A DNA stretch of 39,934 nucleotides from an uncultured Oscillospiraceae bacterium (GCA_947599875.1 CANQFV010000024.1:1-39934), one strand, 5' to 3'. Shown: positions 20,229-29,582, counted from the stretch's first letter. Notes: a model not told the origin generated them from the sequence alone. Numbers and translations are program-made.

Positions 20229-20598
20229 ACCCCCGGGGGACTCCCCGGGGGTTTCTCCAGTAGGGGGGCCGCAGACCCCCTAACTGGTCGTTTTTAAAAG
20301 GTGGGGTCCAGGGGAGGGAAAATCGAAATCCCTCCCCTGGTTGTTTTTCTCCTCTTTGTACCTTTCTCCTCTTTTGTCAACACAAAAGAGGAGAAAGTAA
20401 AATCCCTCGTCCGCCCTTCGGGCGGACACCTCATTCCCCCGTTGGGGAATCTCCCCGTCCCCCCGGAGGACTTTGCCTCCCGCCCTCCGGGCGGACACCT
20501 TATCCCCCGTCGGGGGAACCATCCGACGCCAGAAGCGCCCCCGCCCTGCGGGCGGACACCCCCCTTTCGGGGGGAGCGCTCCGGGGTGCCCCCCGGAG
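20229..20598. repeat. Family D multi-hairpin element, copy D1
   Basis: Ordered hairpins: CCCCGGGGG-type at 20229-20255; CCAG...CTGG stem with loop CCGCAG at 20257-20287; CCAGGGGAGGG/CCCTCCCCTGG with loop AAAATCGAAAT at 20308-20340; and a perfect 16-bp stem CTTTCTCCTCTTTTGT at 20362-20397. Then follow about three degenerate units with GTCCGCCC..GGGCGGACAC and CCCCCG..GGGGAA (20408-20577) and a GCTCCGGGG hairpin next to the argF stop. Frames crossing it are not considered coding. Confidence 0.8.
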
Positions 20599-20599
20599 C

Positions 20600-21505
20600 T
20601 TAACCTTTCATGAGGCGTACTAATACCGCCTTTTGCGCGTGAAGACGGTTCTCCGCCTCCTCGAAGATGGAGTGGGCGTACTTCTCCAGCACCTCGTCGG
20701 TGATCTCCTCCCCCCGGTGTGCCGGGAGGCAGTGGAGGACGATGGCGTCGGGCTTGGCCGCCTCCATGAGCTTCATGGTCACGCAGTAGCCGGAGAAATC
20801 CCTTCTTCTCCGCTCCGCCTCCTGCTCCATGCCCATGCTGGCCCACACGTCGGTGTACACCGCGTCCGCGTCCCTGGCGGCCTCGTAGATGTCCTCGGTG
20901 ATGGTGAGATCCCCGTTCTCCTTGGCCCACTTCACGATGTCCGCGTCCGGCAGGTACCCCTTGGGGCACCCGATAGCCACGCTCATGCCGGTCTTGATGC
21001 CGCCCACGATCAGAGAGTTTGCCATGTTGTTCCCGTCCCCGATAAAGGCCAGCTTCCGGCCCTGGAGCGTCCCCTTGTACTCCCGGATGGTTTGGAGATC
21101 CGCCAGCACCTGGCAGGGGTGGGCGTAATCCGTAAGTCCGTTGATAATGGGGATGGAGCCGTACCTGGCCAGATCCTCCACCTCCGACTGCTCGTAGGTT
21201 CGGATCATAATGGCGTCCAGGTAGCGGCTGAGGACCCGGGCCGTGTCCTGTACCGGCTCGCCCCGGCCGATCTGCAGATCCCGGGAGCTTAAAAACAGGG
21301 CGTTGCCCCCCAGCTGATACATCCCCGCCTCAAAGGACACCCGCGTCCTGGTGGAGGACTTCTGGAAGATCATCCCCAGGGTCTTCCCCTCCAGGAGGGG
21401 ATGGGGGATCCCGTTCTTCCGCTCAAATTTCAGCTGATCCGCCAGCCCCAGAAGATCCAGGATCTCCTCCCTGGTCAGATTCCCAAGCTTCAGTAGATGC
21501 TTCAT
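20600..21505 (-). CDS. argF: Ornithine carbamoyltransferase
   Basis: A 301-residue OTCase. The carbamoyl-phosphate motif STRTR is near residue 51, HPCQ near 129-132, and the ornithine-side HCLPAHRG near 258-265, all intact. It makes citrulline from ornithine and carbamoyl phosphate in the cytosol. The start codon overlaps argD's stop by four bases (ATGA), so the two are coupled; it is the last gene of the arg block. An anabolic role is favoured by context over the catabolic ArcB; no arcA or arcC is nearby. Confidence 0.95.
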   Translation of the reverse strand: MKHLLKLGNLTREEILDLLGLADQLKFERKNGIPHPLLEGKTLGMIFQKSSTRTRVSFEAGMYQLGGNALFLSSRDLQIGRGEPVQDTARVLSRYLDAIMIRTYEQSEVEDLARYGSIPIINGLTDYAHPCQVLADLQTIREYKGTLQGRKLAFIGDGNNMANSLIVGGIKTGMSVAIGCPKGYLPDADIVKWAKENGDLTITEDIYEAARDADAVYTDVWASMGMEQEAERRRRDFSGYCVTMKLMEAAKPDAIVLHCLPAHRGEEITDEVLEKYAHSIFEEAENRLHAQKAVLVRLMKG

Positions 21506-22668
21506 TCTCCGATCACCTCTTTCAAAATTTTAACAGCTTCGCAAAGCTCTTCATCCCGAATATTCAGCGGCGGCGCCAGCCGCACCTTCTCGTGGGCAGT
21601 GAGGACAACGACTCCCCGCTCCAGCGCCTCCCGGGCCACCTGAGAAGCGGGCTTCTCCGTGAGGATCCCCACCAGCAGCCCCATGCCGGTGACGGACTTC
21701 ACTCCCGCCGCCCCGGTGAGGGCCTCCCGGATCATCTCCCCCTTCCGGCGCACATCTGCCAGAAGCTCCTGATCCAGCCGCTGCAAAATGCTGAGCGCCC
21801 CGGCGCAGGCGATGGGATTCCCGCCGAAGGTGGAGCCGTGATCTCCCCGGCCCAGCGTGTCCTTCACCCGCTCCCCAAGCAGGCAGGCCCCCAGGGGCAG
21901 TCCGCCCCCCAGGCCCTTGGCCGTGGACACGATGTCCGGCAAAAACCCGAACTGCTCAAAGGCGTACAGCGTCCCCGTGCGCCCGTTTCCCGTCTGCACC
22001 TCGTCCACGATCACCAGCATGTCCCGCTCTCTGGCGATCTCCACCACCTCGTCCACATACTCCCGGGTCAGGGGCACCACGCCCCCCTCCCCCTGGATCA
22101 GCTCCAGCATCACGGCGCAGCAGTCCCCCCGGTCGGCAAGAGCCCGCACCTCCCGGGCGTCCTGGGCGGAGGCGTGGTAGAAGCCGGGGGTGAAGGGGCC
22201 GAACTTGGTGTGAAAGGCGTCCTGCCCCGTGGCGGACAGCGTAGTCACCGTCCGGCCGTGGAAGCTGTTCTTCAGCGTGATGATGCCGGAGCGGCTGTAG
22301 TCCCCCACCCGGTCAAAGGCCCACTTCCTGGCGGCCTTGATGGCGCACTCGTTGGCCTCCGCCCCGGAATTGCCGAAAAATACCCGCTTCATCCCCGTGC
22401 GTTGGCACAGGGCCTGGGCCAGCTTCACACACGGCTCCGTGTAGTATAAGTTAGACATATGTTGAAGTTTTGACAGTTGTCCAACAACCGCCTCCCTCCA
22501 GACGGGGTCGGCCAGGCCGAAGCTGTTCACGGCGATCCCCGCGCCCAGGTCGATGTACCGGCGGCCCCGGTCGTCGTAGACGTTGGCCCCCTCCCCCCGG
22601 ACGAACACCACATCGGCCCTGCCGTAGGTGTTGGCAATGTACTCCCGGTCAAGCTCTTTGATATCCAT
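21502..22668 (-). CDS. argD: Acetylornithine aminotransferase
   Basis: A 388-residue class III PLP aminotransferase. GNSGAEANECAIKAARKW binds the cofactor phosphate, VDEVQTGNGRTGTLYAFEQF carries the PLP-contacting Asp, and STAKGLGGGLPLGA holds the Schiff-base Lys. It converts N-acetylglutamate semialdehyde to N-acetylornithine using glutamate. The start is 12 bases downstream of argB's stop region, consistent with one transcript argB-argD-argF. Confidence 0.94.
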   Translation of the reverse strand: MDIKELDREYIANTYGRADVVFVRGEGANVYDDRGRRYIDLGAGIAVNSFGLADPVWREAVVGQLSKLQHMSNLYYTEPCVKLAQALCQRTGMKRVFFGNSGAEANECAIKAARKWAFDRVGDYSRSGIITLKNSFHGRTVTTLSATGQDAFHTKFGPFTPGFYHASAQDAREVRALADRGDCCAVMLELIQGEGGVVPLTREYVDEVVEIARERDMLVIVDEVQTGNGRTGTLYAFEQFGFLPDIVSTAKGLGGGLPLGACLLGERVKDTLGRGDHGSTFGGNPIACAGALSILQRLDQELLADVRRKGEMIREALTGAAGVKSVTGMGLLVGILTEKPASQVAREALERGVVVLTAHEKVRLAPPLNIRDEELCEAVKILKEVIGE

Positions 22669-22680
22669 ATGACACGCTCC

Positions 22681-23538
22681 TCACGATGTGAACATGGTGC
22701 CGATCCCGGCGTTGGTCAGCAGCTCCATCAAAATGGAGTGGGGCAGCCGGCCGTCGATGATAAAGACCTTGTGGACGCCCCGGCGTATGGCCTCCACACA
22801 GCACTGGATCTTGGGGATCATCCCGCCGGAAATCACCCCCTGGGCCACCAGCTCCGGCACGTCGGAGACGGACAGCCGCCGGATCAGGGTGTCGGGATCG
22901 GACTTGTCCCGCAGCAGCCCCTCGATATCCGTCATGGTCAGCATGGACTCCGCCCCCAGGTTCCCGGCGATCCGGGCGGCGGCGGTGTCGGCGTTGATGT
23001 TGTACAGGTTCCCCTCCCTGTCGCACCCCACGGTGGAGATAATGGGGATATACCCCATATCCAATAGATCAGTGATGGGCTTCACGTCCACGTCCTGGAT
23101 CTCCCCCACGGCGCCCAGGGCGGGATCCAGCTGCGCGGCGCGGATCATATGCCCGTCCACGCCGGAGATCCCAATGGCCCGCCCGCCGCAAAGCTCCACC
23201 AGGTTCACCAGATCCTTGTTCACCTTCCCGGCCAGGACCATCTGAACAATGTCCATCGTCTCGGGATCGGTGACGCGCAGGCCGCCCACGAATTCCGACT
23301 TCTTCCCGGTCTTTTTCAGCATGTCGGAGATCTCCGGCCCGCCGCCGTGGACGACCACCACCTTGACGCCGATCATGCTGAGCAGCACAATGTCCCCCAT
23401 CACATATTTCTTCAGCGTCTCATCGGTCATGGCGTTCCCGCCGTACTTGATGAGAATGATCTTCCCGGAGTATTTTTGAATATAAGGCAGCGCCTCCGTA
23501 AGCGTCTGCGCCCGCAGGGCGTGATCATGCAGATCCAT
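22681..23538 (-). CDS. argB: Acetylglutamate kinase
   Basis: A 285-residue amino-acid kinase. IKYGGNAM (near 29-36) and VVVHGGGPEIS (near 61-71) are the nucleotide and acetylglutamate loops; VDGHMIRA and the later NINADTAAARIAG segment follow in order. It phosphorylates N-acetylglutamate, the usual feedback-controlled step; the N-terminal helix (LHDHALRAQTLTEALPYIQK) is the kind that in arginine-sensitive kinases helps build the hexamer. AAAGGAG precedes the start. Upstream lies a repeat island rather than argJ. Confidence 0.95.
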   Translation of the reverse strand: MDLHDHALRAQTLTEALPYIQKYSGKIILIKYGGNAMTDETLKKYVMGDIVLLSMIGVKVVVVHGGGPEISDMLKKTGKKSEFVGGLRVTDPETMDIVQMVLAGKVNKDLVNLVELCGGRAIGISGVDGHMIRAAQLDPALGAVGEIQDVDVKPITDLLDMGYIPIISTVGCDREGNLYNINADTAAARIAGNLGAESMLTMTDIEGLLRDKSDPDTLIRRLSVSDVPELVAQGVISGGMIPKIQCCVEAIRRGVHKVFIIDGRLPHSILMELLTNAGIGTMFTS

Positions 23539-23623
23539 AGAAATCTCCTTTCCAACCCTTGATAAGATAAATCAGACCCCCGAAAAAGGCGGGACAGTCA
23601 GCCGCCCCCAGGCACCCGAAAAA

Positions 23624-23702
23624 GGCGGGACTGAGGGACGGTTTTTTTGTCACACCGCAGCGAAGCGGAGGTGGTTCACAAGAACCGTCCCCTGTGGGGC
23701 AT
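23624..23702 (-). repeat. Family A repeat
   Basis: GAGGGACGGTTTTTTTGTCA with CACCGCAGCGAAGCGGAGGT and the inverted half AGAACCGTCCCCTGTGGGGC. It starts the 700-base repeat island upstream of argB. Confidence 0.75.
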
Positions 23703-23703
23703 T

Positions 23704-23838
23704 CTGCGGCCCTCAATCAACGCGGCACGGGCCGCCGTGGGCGGCGGCCCCTACGGCAAATTTTAAGGTTTTTCATTTTAACTTAACGCAACCGCTCTGT
23801 CACCCAACCCACCCGGGCCGATGAGGTCATCGGCCCCC
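23704..23838 (-). repeat. Inverted copy of the long family B segment
   Basis: Read on the minus strand this is GGGGCCGATGACCTCATCGG, the GGGTTGGGTGACAGAGCGG spacer, then GTAGGGGCCGCCGCCCACGG, the same order as 19551-19657 and 39707-39813. Palindromes lie at 23729-23754 and 23815-23837. Confidence 0.8.
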
Positions 23839-23867
23839 GTCCCCCACCAGCTCAGTCCAAAGGGCGC

Positions 23868-24235
23868 GCCACACAACCGTGTGGCTGCAAAAGCCGATTC
23901 GTCCCGCGTATCCCCGGGCAGCTCCCCGGGGGTTTCTCCAGTAGGGGGCCCGCAGGCCCCCTAACTGGTCGTTTTTAAAAGGGGAGTCCAGAGGGGGAAA
24001 ATCGAAATCCCCCTCTGGCCGCTTTCCCTCTTTGTACCTTTCTCCCTTTGGCGGAACCAAAGGGAGAAAGTAAATCGCCCCCGTCCGCCCTTCGGGCGGA
24101 CACCATATTCCCCCGCGGGGGAACCTCCCCGTCCCCCCTCTGGGGGTCTTCTCCTCTCCGCCTTTCAGGCGGACACCATATTCCCCCGTGGGGGAAACTC
24201 CGCCCTCCGGGCGAACCCCCTCCGCGGCCGCGGAG
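23868..24235. repeat. Family D multi-hairpin element, copy D2
   Basis: Hairpins in the same order as D1: CCAG...CTGG stem with loop CCGCAG family at 23938-23968; CCAGAGGGGG/CCCCCTCTGG with loop AAAATCGAAAT at 23988-24018; CTTTCTCCCTTTGG/CCAAAGGGAGAAAG at 24038-24070; then GTCCGCCC..GGGCGGACAC units to 24235. It separates argJ from argB. Confidence 0.8.
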
Positions 24236-24238
24236 ATC

Positions 24239-25456
24239 TCAAGTCCGGTAATCCCCGTTAATCTTAACGTAATCATATGTGAGGTCGCATCCCCACGCCT
24301 CCGCGGAGGCGTCCCCCGCGTTCAGCTCCACCAGGATGTCGATCTCGTCCTCCAGGAGGACTTTTTTCGCCTCGTCCTCAGAGAAGGGCACCCCGGCGCC
24401 GTCCCGGCAAACATCCACCTGCCCGGCCCTGGAGCGGAAGCTCACATCCACCCGGTCCACATCCACCGGCGCCCCGGAGTAGCCGATGGCGCACAGCACC
24501 CGGCCCCAGTTGGCGTCGGCGCCGAACATAGCGGCCTTGGTGAGGGAGGAGCAGATAACGGCCTTAGCCACCGTCTTGGCGGTCTCCTCGTCCCCCGCCC
24601 CGGTGAGGCGGCAGGTCACGAGCTTGGTGGCCCCCTCCCCGTCCTTGGCGATGCTGCGGCACAGCTTCACGGTGACGGCGTGGAGCGCCGCGCAAAAGAT
24701 GTCGAAATTCTCCCCCTCCCGGTCGATCAGGGGATTTCCCGCCAGGCCGTTGGCCATGACGGCAAAGGTGTCGTTGGTGGAGGTGTCCCCGTCCACGCTC
24801 ACCATGTTGAAGGAGGTCTTCACGTCCTCCGAAACGGCCCTCTGGAGCATCTGCGGGCTGATAGCGCAGTCCGAGGTGACAAAAACCAGCATGGTCGCCA
24901 TGTTGGGGTGGATCATCCCCGACCCCTTGGCGATGCCCCCCAGGCGGCACTTGACGCCGGCAATCTCAAACTCCACCGCCGCCTCCTTGGGCACGGTGTC
25001 GGTGGTCATAATGGCGTCCTCCGCCAGATCCGAGTGGTCCCCCAGACCGGCGGCAAGCTCCTCCATCCCCGCCTCGATGGGCGCAAGGCTCATGGGCTGA
25101 CCGATGACGCCGGTGGACCCCACGATCACGTCCTCCGCGTTGATCCCCAGATACCGCCGGGTCAGCTCGCACATCCCCTCCGCGATCTCCATGCCGTTGG
25201 CGTTGCAGGTGTTGGCGTTGCCGGAGTTGCAGATCACCGCCTGGGCGTACCCGTCGGCCAGATGGGCCTTTGTGACCCTGATGGGGGCGGATTTTACAAG
25301 ATTCGCGGTGTACACCGCCGCCGCGGCGCACCGCTTATCCGACACGATCAGCGCCAGATCCCGCTTTTTGGAGCTGGCCTTGATGCCGCACCGCACGCCG
25401 TTGGCCCGAAACCCCCCGGCGGCGCACACCCCGCCGGGGATGAATGTCATATCCAT
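24239..25456 (-). CDS. argJ: Bifunctional glutamate N-acetyltransferase / ornithine acetyltransferase
   Basis: A 405-residue ArgJ. KGSGMIHPNMATML (177-190) contains the Ala187-Thr188 self-cleavage site that frees the Thr nucleophile; NSGNANTCN (78-86) and GSTGVIGQP (113-121) are family signatures. It moves the acetyl group from N-acetylornithine to glutamate and may also use acetyl-CoA, so no separate argA or argE is needed. The start at 25456 follows GGGAGGAATTGCT; a frame 25 codons longer is rejected. It lies between argC and a repeat island that separates it from argB. Confidence 0.95.
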   Translation of the reverse strand: MDMTFIPGGVCAAGGFRANGVRCGIKASSKKRDLALIVSDKRCAAAAVYTANLVKSAPIRVTKAHLADGYAQAVICNSGNANTCNANGMEIAEGMCELTRRYLGINAEDVIVGSTGVIGQPMSLAPIEAGMEELAAGLGDHSDLAEDAIMTTDTVPKEAAVEFEIAGVKCRLGGIAKGSGMIHPNMATMLVFVTSDCAISPQMLQRAVSEDVKTSFNMVSVDGDTSTNDTFAVMANGLAGNPLIDREGENFDIFCAALHAVTVKLCRSIAKDGEGATKLVTCRLTGAGDEETAKTVAKAVICSSLTKAAMFGADANWGRVLCAIGYSGAPVDVDRVDVSFRSRAGQVDVCRDGAGVPFSEDEAKKVLLEDEIDILVELNAGDASAEAWGCDLTYDYVKINGDYRT

Positions 25457-25581
25457 AGCAATTCCTCCCGAATTCAACTGTAAGACCGCAAGCCCCGGCC
25501 CCGATGGGCCCCCGGAGAGGCAGTCTGTCAAAACCTCAACCCGAACATTTTTTCCGGCGGCATGTACGTCGGAAATAACCT

Positions 25582-25612
25582 TGTGGAAAAAGGCCGCCGG
25601 CCTTTTTCCACA
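25582..25612 (-). terminator. Hairpin between argC and argJ
   Basis: TGTGGAAAAAGGCC (25582-25595) pairs perfectly with GGCCTTTTTCCACA (25599-25612), directly after the argC stop. It has the AAAAAGG...CCTTTTT frame of the other terminators here. It could end or weaken transcription before argJ, although only 160 bases separate the two genes. Confidence 0.65.
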
Positions 25613-25618
25613 GATATT

Positions 25619-26551
25619 TTACACATTCAGCCCCGTCAGCTCGTCCACGCCCATGAGGATGTTCATATTCTCCACCGCGGCGCCGGACGCCCCCTTGCCC
25701 AGATTGTCAAAGAGGGCCGTCACCGTGACACGCTCCTCGTTCCCGGCGACAATGAGCATCAGATCGTCCCGCCCCGCCATGCGGTTGGCGTCGATCATGG
25801 GCGTACCCCAGTTTACGGGCGCCACGTTAATGAGCCTCTGCCACTGATACCAGTCGTCCAGGGCCTCCCGGACGGTCTTGGCCGTGGCGGCGCGGGGCAA
25901 AAGCTCCGTGTGCAGGGTGACGGTGGTGGCCATGCCCTTATAATAGTCGTCCACAATGGGGGAGAACACCGGCTCCCGGGTCAACCCGCAGACCCGGGTC
26001 ATCTCGGCCAGGTGCTTGTGCTGTTGTGTCAGGCCGTAGATCCGGGGCGAGTTGAACCCCTCCGGCTTTTCCGTCCCCTCATAGTCGGCTATCATCTTCT
26101 TCCCGCCCCCGGAGTAGCCCGTGAGGGAGAAGCAGCTGAGGGGATAGTCCGCCGGGACGATGCCCAGCTTCACCAGGGGGTACACCGACGCGATGAAGCC
26201 CGTGGCGTGGCAGCCGGGGTTGGCGATGCGTTTTCCCGTCTCGATCCGCTCCCGATGCTCTGCGGAAAGCTCCGGGAACCCGTAGGCCCAGCCCTCCTGC
26301 GTCCGGTGGGCGGTGGAGGCGTCGATCACCCGGACAGCGGGATTCTCGATCATCGCCACCGCCTCCCGGGCGGCATCGTCCGGTAGGCAGAGAAAGGCGA
26401 TGTCGCAGCCGTTCAGGGCGTCCCGCCGGGCGGCGGGGTCCTTCCGCCGCTCCTCCGGCAGGGTCACAAGCTGAAGATCCCGGCGAAGCTTCAGCCGGTC
26501 GTAAATTTGCAGTCCGGTGGTCCCGGCGCTGCCGTCGATGTAGATTTTCAT
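25619..26551 (-). CDS. argC: N-acetyl-gamma-glutamyl-phosphate reductase (short, type 2 form)
   Basis: A 310-residue AGPR. The Rossmann start IDGSAGTTGLQI, the ASTAHR segment (near 78-83) and the catalytic Cys114 in NPGCHATGF are present, then the HKH (LTQQHKHLAEM) region. Its length fits the type 2 enzymes of about 310 residues rather than the usual 345. It reduces acetylglutamyl phosphate with NADPH. Its start overlaps argH's stop by four bases. Confidence 0.94.
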   Translation of the reverse strand: MKIYIDGSAGTTGLQIYDRLKLRRDLQLVTLPEERRKDPAARRDALNGCDIAFLCLPDDAAREAVAMIENPAVRVIDASTAHRTQEGWAYGFPELSAEHRERIETGKRIANPGCHATGFIASVYPLVKLGIVPADYPLSCFSLTGYSGGGKKMIADYEGTEKPEGFNSPRIYGLTQQHKHLAEMTRVCGLTREPVFSPIVDDYYKGMATTVTLHTELLPRAATAKTVREALDDWYQWQRLINVAPVNWGTPMIDANRMAGRDDLMLIVAGNEERVTVTALFDNLGKGASGAAVENMNILMGVDELTGLNV

Positions 26552-27921
26552 TGGATCAGCTCCAAAACGTATTCGATCTGCCGCTCCACGCTCTCCGGCG
26601 CGGGGCCGCCGTAGGAGGTGCGGCGCATAAGGCAGTTGTCGATGTTGATGGCGTCGTAAAGCTCCCGGTCAAAAAGCTGACTCTTGGCCCTGTAGACCTC
26701 CAGGGGCAGCTCCTCCAGGGTGGTCCCCCTGGCCGTACACTCCGCCACCAGCTCCCCGGTGAGCTTGTACGCCGTGCGGAAGGGCATCCCCCGCCCCACG
26801 AGCCAGTCCGCCAAGTCCGTTGCGTTGATAAAGCCCTCCGCCGCGGCCCTGCGCATATTCTCCGGCAGAAAGACGGCTGTCCCCAGCATGGGGGCGGCCA
26901 CGGTGAGGCAGGCGTCCACCGTGTCAAAGGCGTCAAAGATCAGCTCCTTGTCCTCCTGCATGTCCTTGTTGTAGGCCAGGGGCAGGCCCTTCAGCACGGT
27001 GAGCAGCGCCATCAGATCCCCGTAGACCCTGCCCGTCTTGCCCCGGGTCAGCTCCGCCATATCCGGGTTCTTCTTCTGGGGCATAATGGACGACCCGGTG
27101 GAGTAGGCGTCGGACAGGCGGATAAACCGAAACTCCCAGCTGGACCACAGGACGATCTCCTCCGAAAACCGGGACAGATGCGTCATCGTAAGGGCCAGGC
27201 AGGCGGCCAGCTCCACGCAGAAATCCCGGTCGGACACCCCGTCCAGGGAATTCTCCGCCACGGCCTCAAAGCCCAGCAGCTCCGCCTCCATCGCCCTGTC
27301 CGTGGGGTAGGTGGTCCCCGCCAGGGCACAGCACCCGATGGGGGACACGTTCATCCGCTTCACGGCGTCCCGGAGCCGCCCCAGATCCCGCACGAACATC
27401 ATGGCGTAGGCCATCAGGTGGTGTCCCATCGTCACCGGCTGCGCCCGCTGCATGTGGGTGTACCCCGGCATCACCATGTCCCGGGTCTCTTCGGCCCTCC
27501 GGCACAGGGTGCGCACCAGCTCCTTTAAAAGTCCCGCCGTCGTCTCCGCCCGCTCCCGCAGGTAGAGGCGGGTGTCCAGCGCCACCTGATCGTTCCGGGA
27601 CCTGGCGGTGTGCAGGCGCTTTCCCGGCTCGCCGATGCGCTCCGTCAGCGTCTGCTCCACAAAGGTGTGGATGTCCTCGGCCTCCGTGTCGATTTTCAGC
27701 GTCCCCGCCTCAAGGTCTGATAAAATGGCATTGAGGCCATTCACAATGGCCTCCGCGTCCTCACCTGTTATGATGTTTTGCGCCGCCAGCATCCTGGCGT
27801 GGGCCACGGATCCCAGGATGTCCTGACGGTACATCCGGGAGTCCACACGGATGGAGCGGTTGAAGTCCTCCGCCGCGGCGTCAATAGCGCCGGAGGCCAG
27901 GCCTGACCAGAGCTTGGACAT
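26548..27921 (-). CDS. argH: Argininosuccinate lyase
   Basis: A 457-residue fumarase/aspartase-superfamily lyase. HTARSRNDQVALD (near 103-115), the TPGYTHMQRAQP-like GYTHMQRAQPV (near 151) with catalytic His, and the signature GSSIMPQKKNPD (near 274-285) are all intact. It splits argininosuccinate to arginine and fumarate. AGGAGG lies seven bases before the start. Its stop overlaps the argC start (ATGA), so argH-argC are coupled; a repeat island separates it from argG. Confidence 0.95.
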   Translation of the reverse strand: MSKLWSGLASGAIDAAAEDFNRSIRVDSRMYRQDILGSVAHARMLAAQNIITGEDAEAIVNGLNAILSDLEAGTLKIDTEAEDIHTFVEQTLTERIGEPGKRLHTARSRNDQVALDTRLYLRERAETTAGLLKELVRTLCRRAEETRDMVMPGYTHMQRAQPVTMGHHLMAYAMMFVRDLGRLRDAVKRMNVSPIGCCALAGTTYPTDRAMEAELLGFEAVAENSLDGVSDRDFCVELAACLALTMTHLSRFSEEIVLWSSWEFRFIRLSDAYSTGSSIMPQKKNPDMAELTRGKTGRVYGDLMALLTVLKGLPLAYNKDMQEDKELIFDAFDTVDACLTVAAPMLGTAVFLPENMRRAAAEGFINATDLADWLVGRGMPFRTAYKLTGELVAECTARGTTLEELPLEVYRAKSQLFDRELYDAINIDNCLMRRTSYGGPAPESVERQIEYVLELIQ

Positions 27922-28035
27922 AGAGTACCTCCTAATTCGGTGGGCAATTTGGGGTGATGGGAAAAATGAATGATTTGAGATAATTTTCCGTGGGGGTCGT
28001 ATGCGTTGATTGGGAGTTGGGCGATCATCCGACGC

Positions 28036-28061
28036 GGGCCGCCGAGGGCGGCGGCCCCTAC
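28036..28061. repeat. Family B palindrome upstream of argH
   Basis: GGGCCGCCGAGGGCGGCGGC followed by CCCTAC, with the characteristic CGGCCCCTAC end. Confidence 0.75.
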
Positions 28062-28149
28062 AAGAGGATTAAAGGTTTCAGCCACAAATCCCCAGGGGCA
28101 AGGGGCCGCAGCCCCCTGCGATAGGGGCACCAAGTGGACGCGCAAACCT

Positions 28150-28345
28150 CCCGACGGCGCACAGCCCACCATTAGGGCTCCCCGGGGTGTCCAGAGGGGG
28201 TCCGCAGACCCACTCTGGTCGTTTCAAGGGGGTCCAGGGGGGAAATCGAAATCCCCCCTGGTCGTTTTACCTCTTTTGCTTCTTTTCTCACTTTGGCGAA
28301 AGCAAAGGGAGAAAAGAAGACCCCGTTGACCGAGTGCCCGGTCAA
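28150..28345. repeat. Family D multi-hairpin element, copy D3
   Basis: Three hairpins of D1/D2 are present: CCAGAGGGGGTCCGCAGACC with CACTCTGG at 28191-28218; CCAGGGGGG/CCCCCCTGG with loop AAATCGAAAT at 28234-28261; and CTTCTTTTCTCACTTTG with CAAAGGGAGAAAAGAAG at 28279-28319. The tandem GTCCGCCC units are missing; instead TTGACCG/CGGTCAA (28326-28345) lies next to the argG stop. Confidence 0.75.
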
Positions 28346-28361
28346 AAACGGCCCGCTGCCG

Positions 28362-29582
28362 TCAAGCGTTCTTTTTATCCACAGCGGCCTGGACTGAGAT
28401 GGGCAGGCCGTAGAGGTTGATAAAGCCCTCGCTGTCCTTCTGGTCGTAATCCGACGCCCCGAAGGTCGCCAGCTCGTCGGAGTAGAGGCTCCAGTCGCTC
28501 CACACGCCGGCCTTGATGATGTTGCCCTTGTACAGCTTGAGCCGCACCTTTCCGGTGACCCGCTCCTGGGTCTTGTCCACGAAGGCGGACAGGGCCTCCC
28601 GCAGCGGCGTGTACCACTGTCCGTTGTACACCAGCTCCGCGAAGGTGATGGCCAGGCGCTGTTTCTCGTGCTGGGTCATCTTGTCCAGGCACACCGTCTC
28701 CAGATACTCGTGGGCCTTGTAGAGGATGGCGCCGCCCGGCGTCTCGTAGACGCCCCGGCACTTCATGCCCACAAGCCGGTTCTCCACGATATCCACAAGG
28801 CCGATGCCGTTGGCCCCGCCCAGCTCGTTGAGCTTCCAGATGATCTCCTTGGCGCTCATCTCCACCCCGTCGATGGCCGTTGGCACGCCCTTTTCAAAGG
28901 TCAGCTCCACATAGGTCGGCTCGTCCGGGGCGTCGATGGGGGATACGCCCATCTCCAAAAAGCCGGGCTTCTCGTACTGCGGCTCGTTCCCGGTGTCCTC
29001 CAGATCCAGCCCCTCGTGGCTCAGGTGCCACAGGTTCTTGTCCTTGGAGTAGTTGGTCTCCCGGCTGATCTTCAGGGGCACATGGTGGGCTTCGGCGTAG
29101 TCGATCTCCTCGTCCCTGGACTGGATGTCCCACACTCGCCAGGGGGCGATGATCTTGATCCCCGGGGCGAAGTGCTTCAGCGTCAGCTCAAAGCGCACCT
29201 GGTCGTTGCCCTTCCCCGTGCAGCCGTGGGCAATGGCGTCGCACCCCTCGGCCAGGGCGATCTCCGCCAGGCGCTTGGCGATGACGGGGCGGGCCATCGA
29301 GGTGCCCAGTAAATAGTCCTCATACACGGCCCCGGCCTTCATGGTGGGGATGATAAAGTCGTTGACGAACTCCTCCGACAGATCCTCCACATACAGCTTG
29401 GAGGCGCCGGTCTTCCGGGCCTTCTCCTCCAGCCCGTCCGTCTCGCTGCCCTGTCCCACGTCTCCGCAGACGGCAATGACCTCGCAGCCGGGGTAGTTCT
29501 CCTTCAGCCACGGGATAATGATGGATGTATCCAGCCCGCCCGAATAGGCCAGGGCAATTTTTTTCACCTTGTTGTCAGCCAT
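28362..29582 (-). CDS. argG: Argininosuccinate synthase
   Basis: A 406-residue enzyme. The ATP P-loop [12 protein letters not shown] (near residues 11-22), the [13 protein letters not shown] segment and the [19 protein letters not shown] region mark the family. It joins citrulline and aspartate at the cost of ATP. The start at 29582 follows TTGGAGGCGC; an in-frame Met 21 codons upstream is rejected. It is the first gene of the arg region, behind the promoter at 29651-29679. Confidence 0.96.
   Translation of the reverse strand: MADNKVKKIALAYSGGLDTSIIIPWLKENYPGCEVIAVCGDVGQGSETDGLEEKARKTGASKLYVEDLSEEFVNDFIIPTMKAGAVYEDYLLGTSMARPVIAKRLAEIALAEGCDAIAHGCTGKGNDQVRFELTLKHFAPGIKIIAPWRVWDIQSRDEEIDYAEAHHVPLKISRETNYSKDKNLWHLSHEGLDLEDTGNEPQYEKPGFLEMGVSPIDAPDEPTYVELTFEKGVPTAIDGVEMSAKEIIWKLNELGGANGIGLVDIVENRLVGMKCRGVYETPGGAILYKAHEYLETVCLDKMTQHEKQRLAITFAELVYNGQWYTPLREALSAFVDKTQERVTGKVRLKLYKGNIIKAGVWSDWSLYSDELATFGASDYDQKDSEGFINLYGLPISVQAAVDKKNA

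Noticed and set aside
19210-20598. Several 100-230-codon frames in the repeat block
   Set aside because: They translate the A, B and D repeats, share repeated peptide strings in different frames and have no start signals.
25457-25618. argJ translation from an upstream Met at 25531
   Set aside because: The extra 25 residues are not family-like and the inner start at 25456 has GGGAGGA at good spacing.
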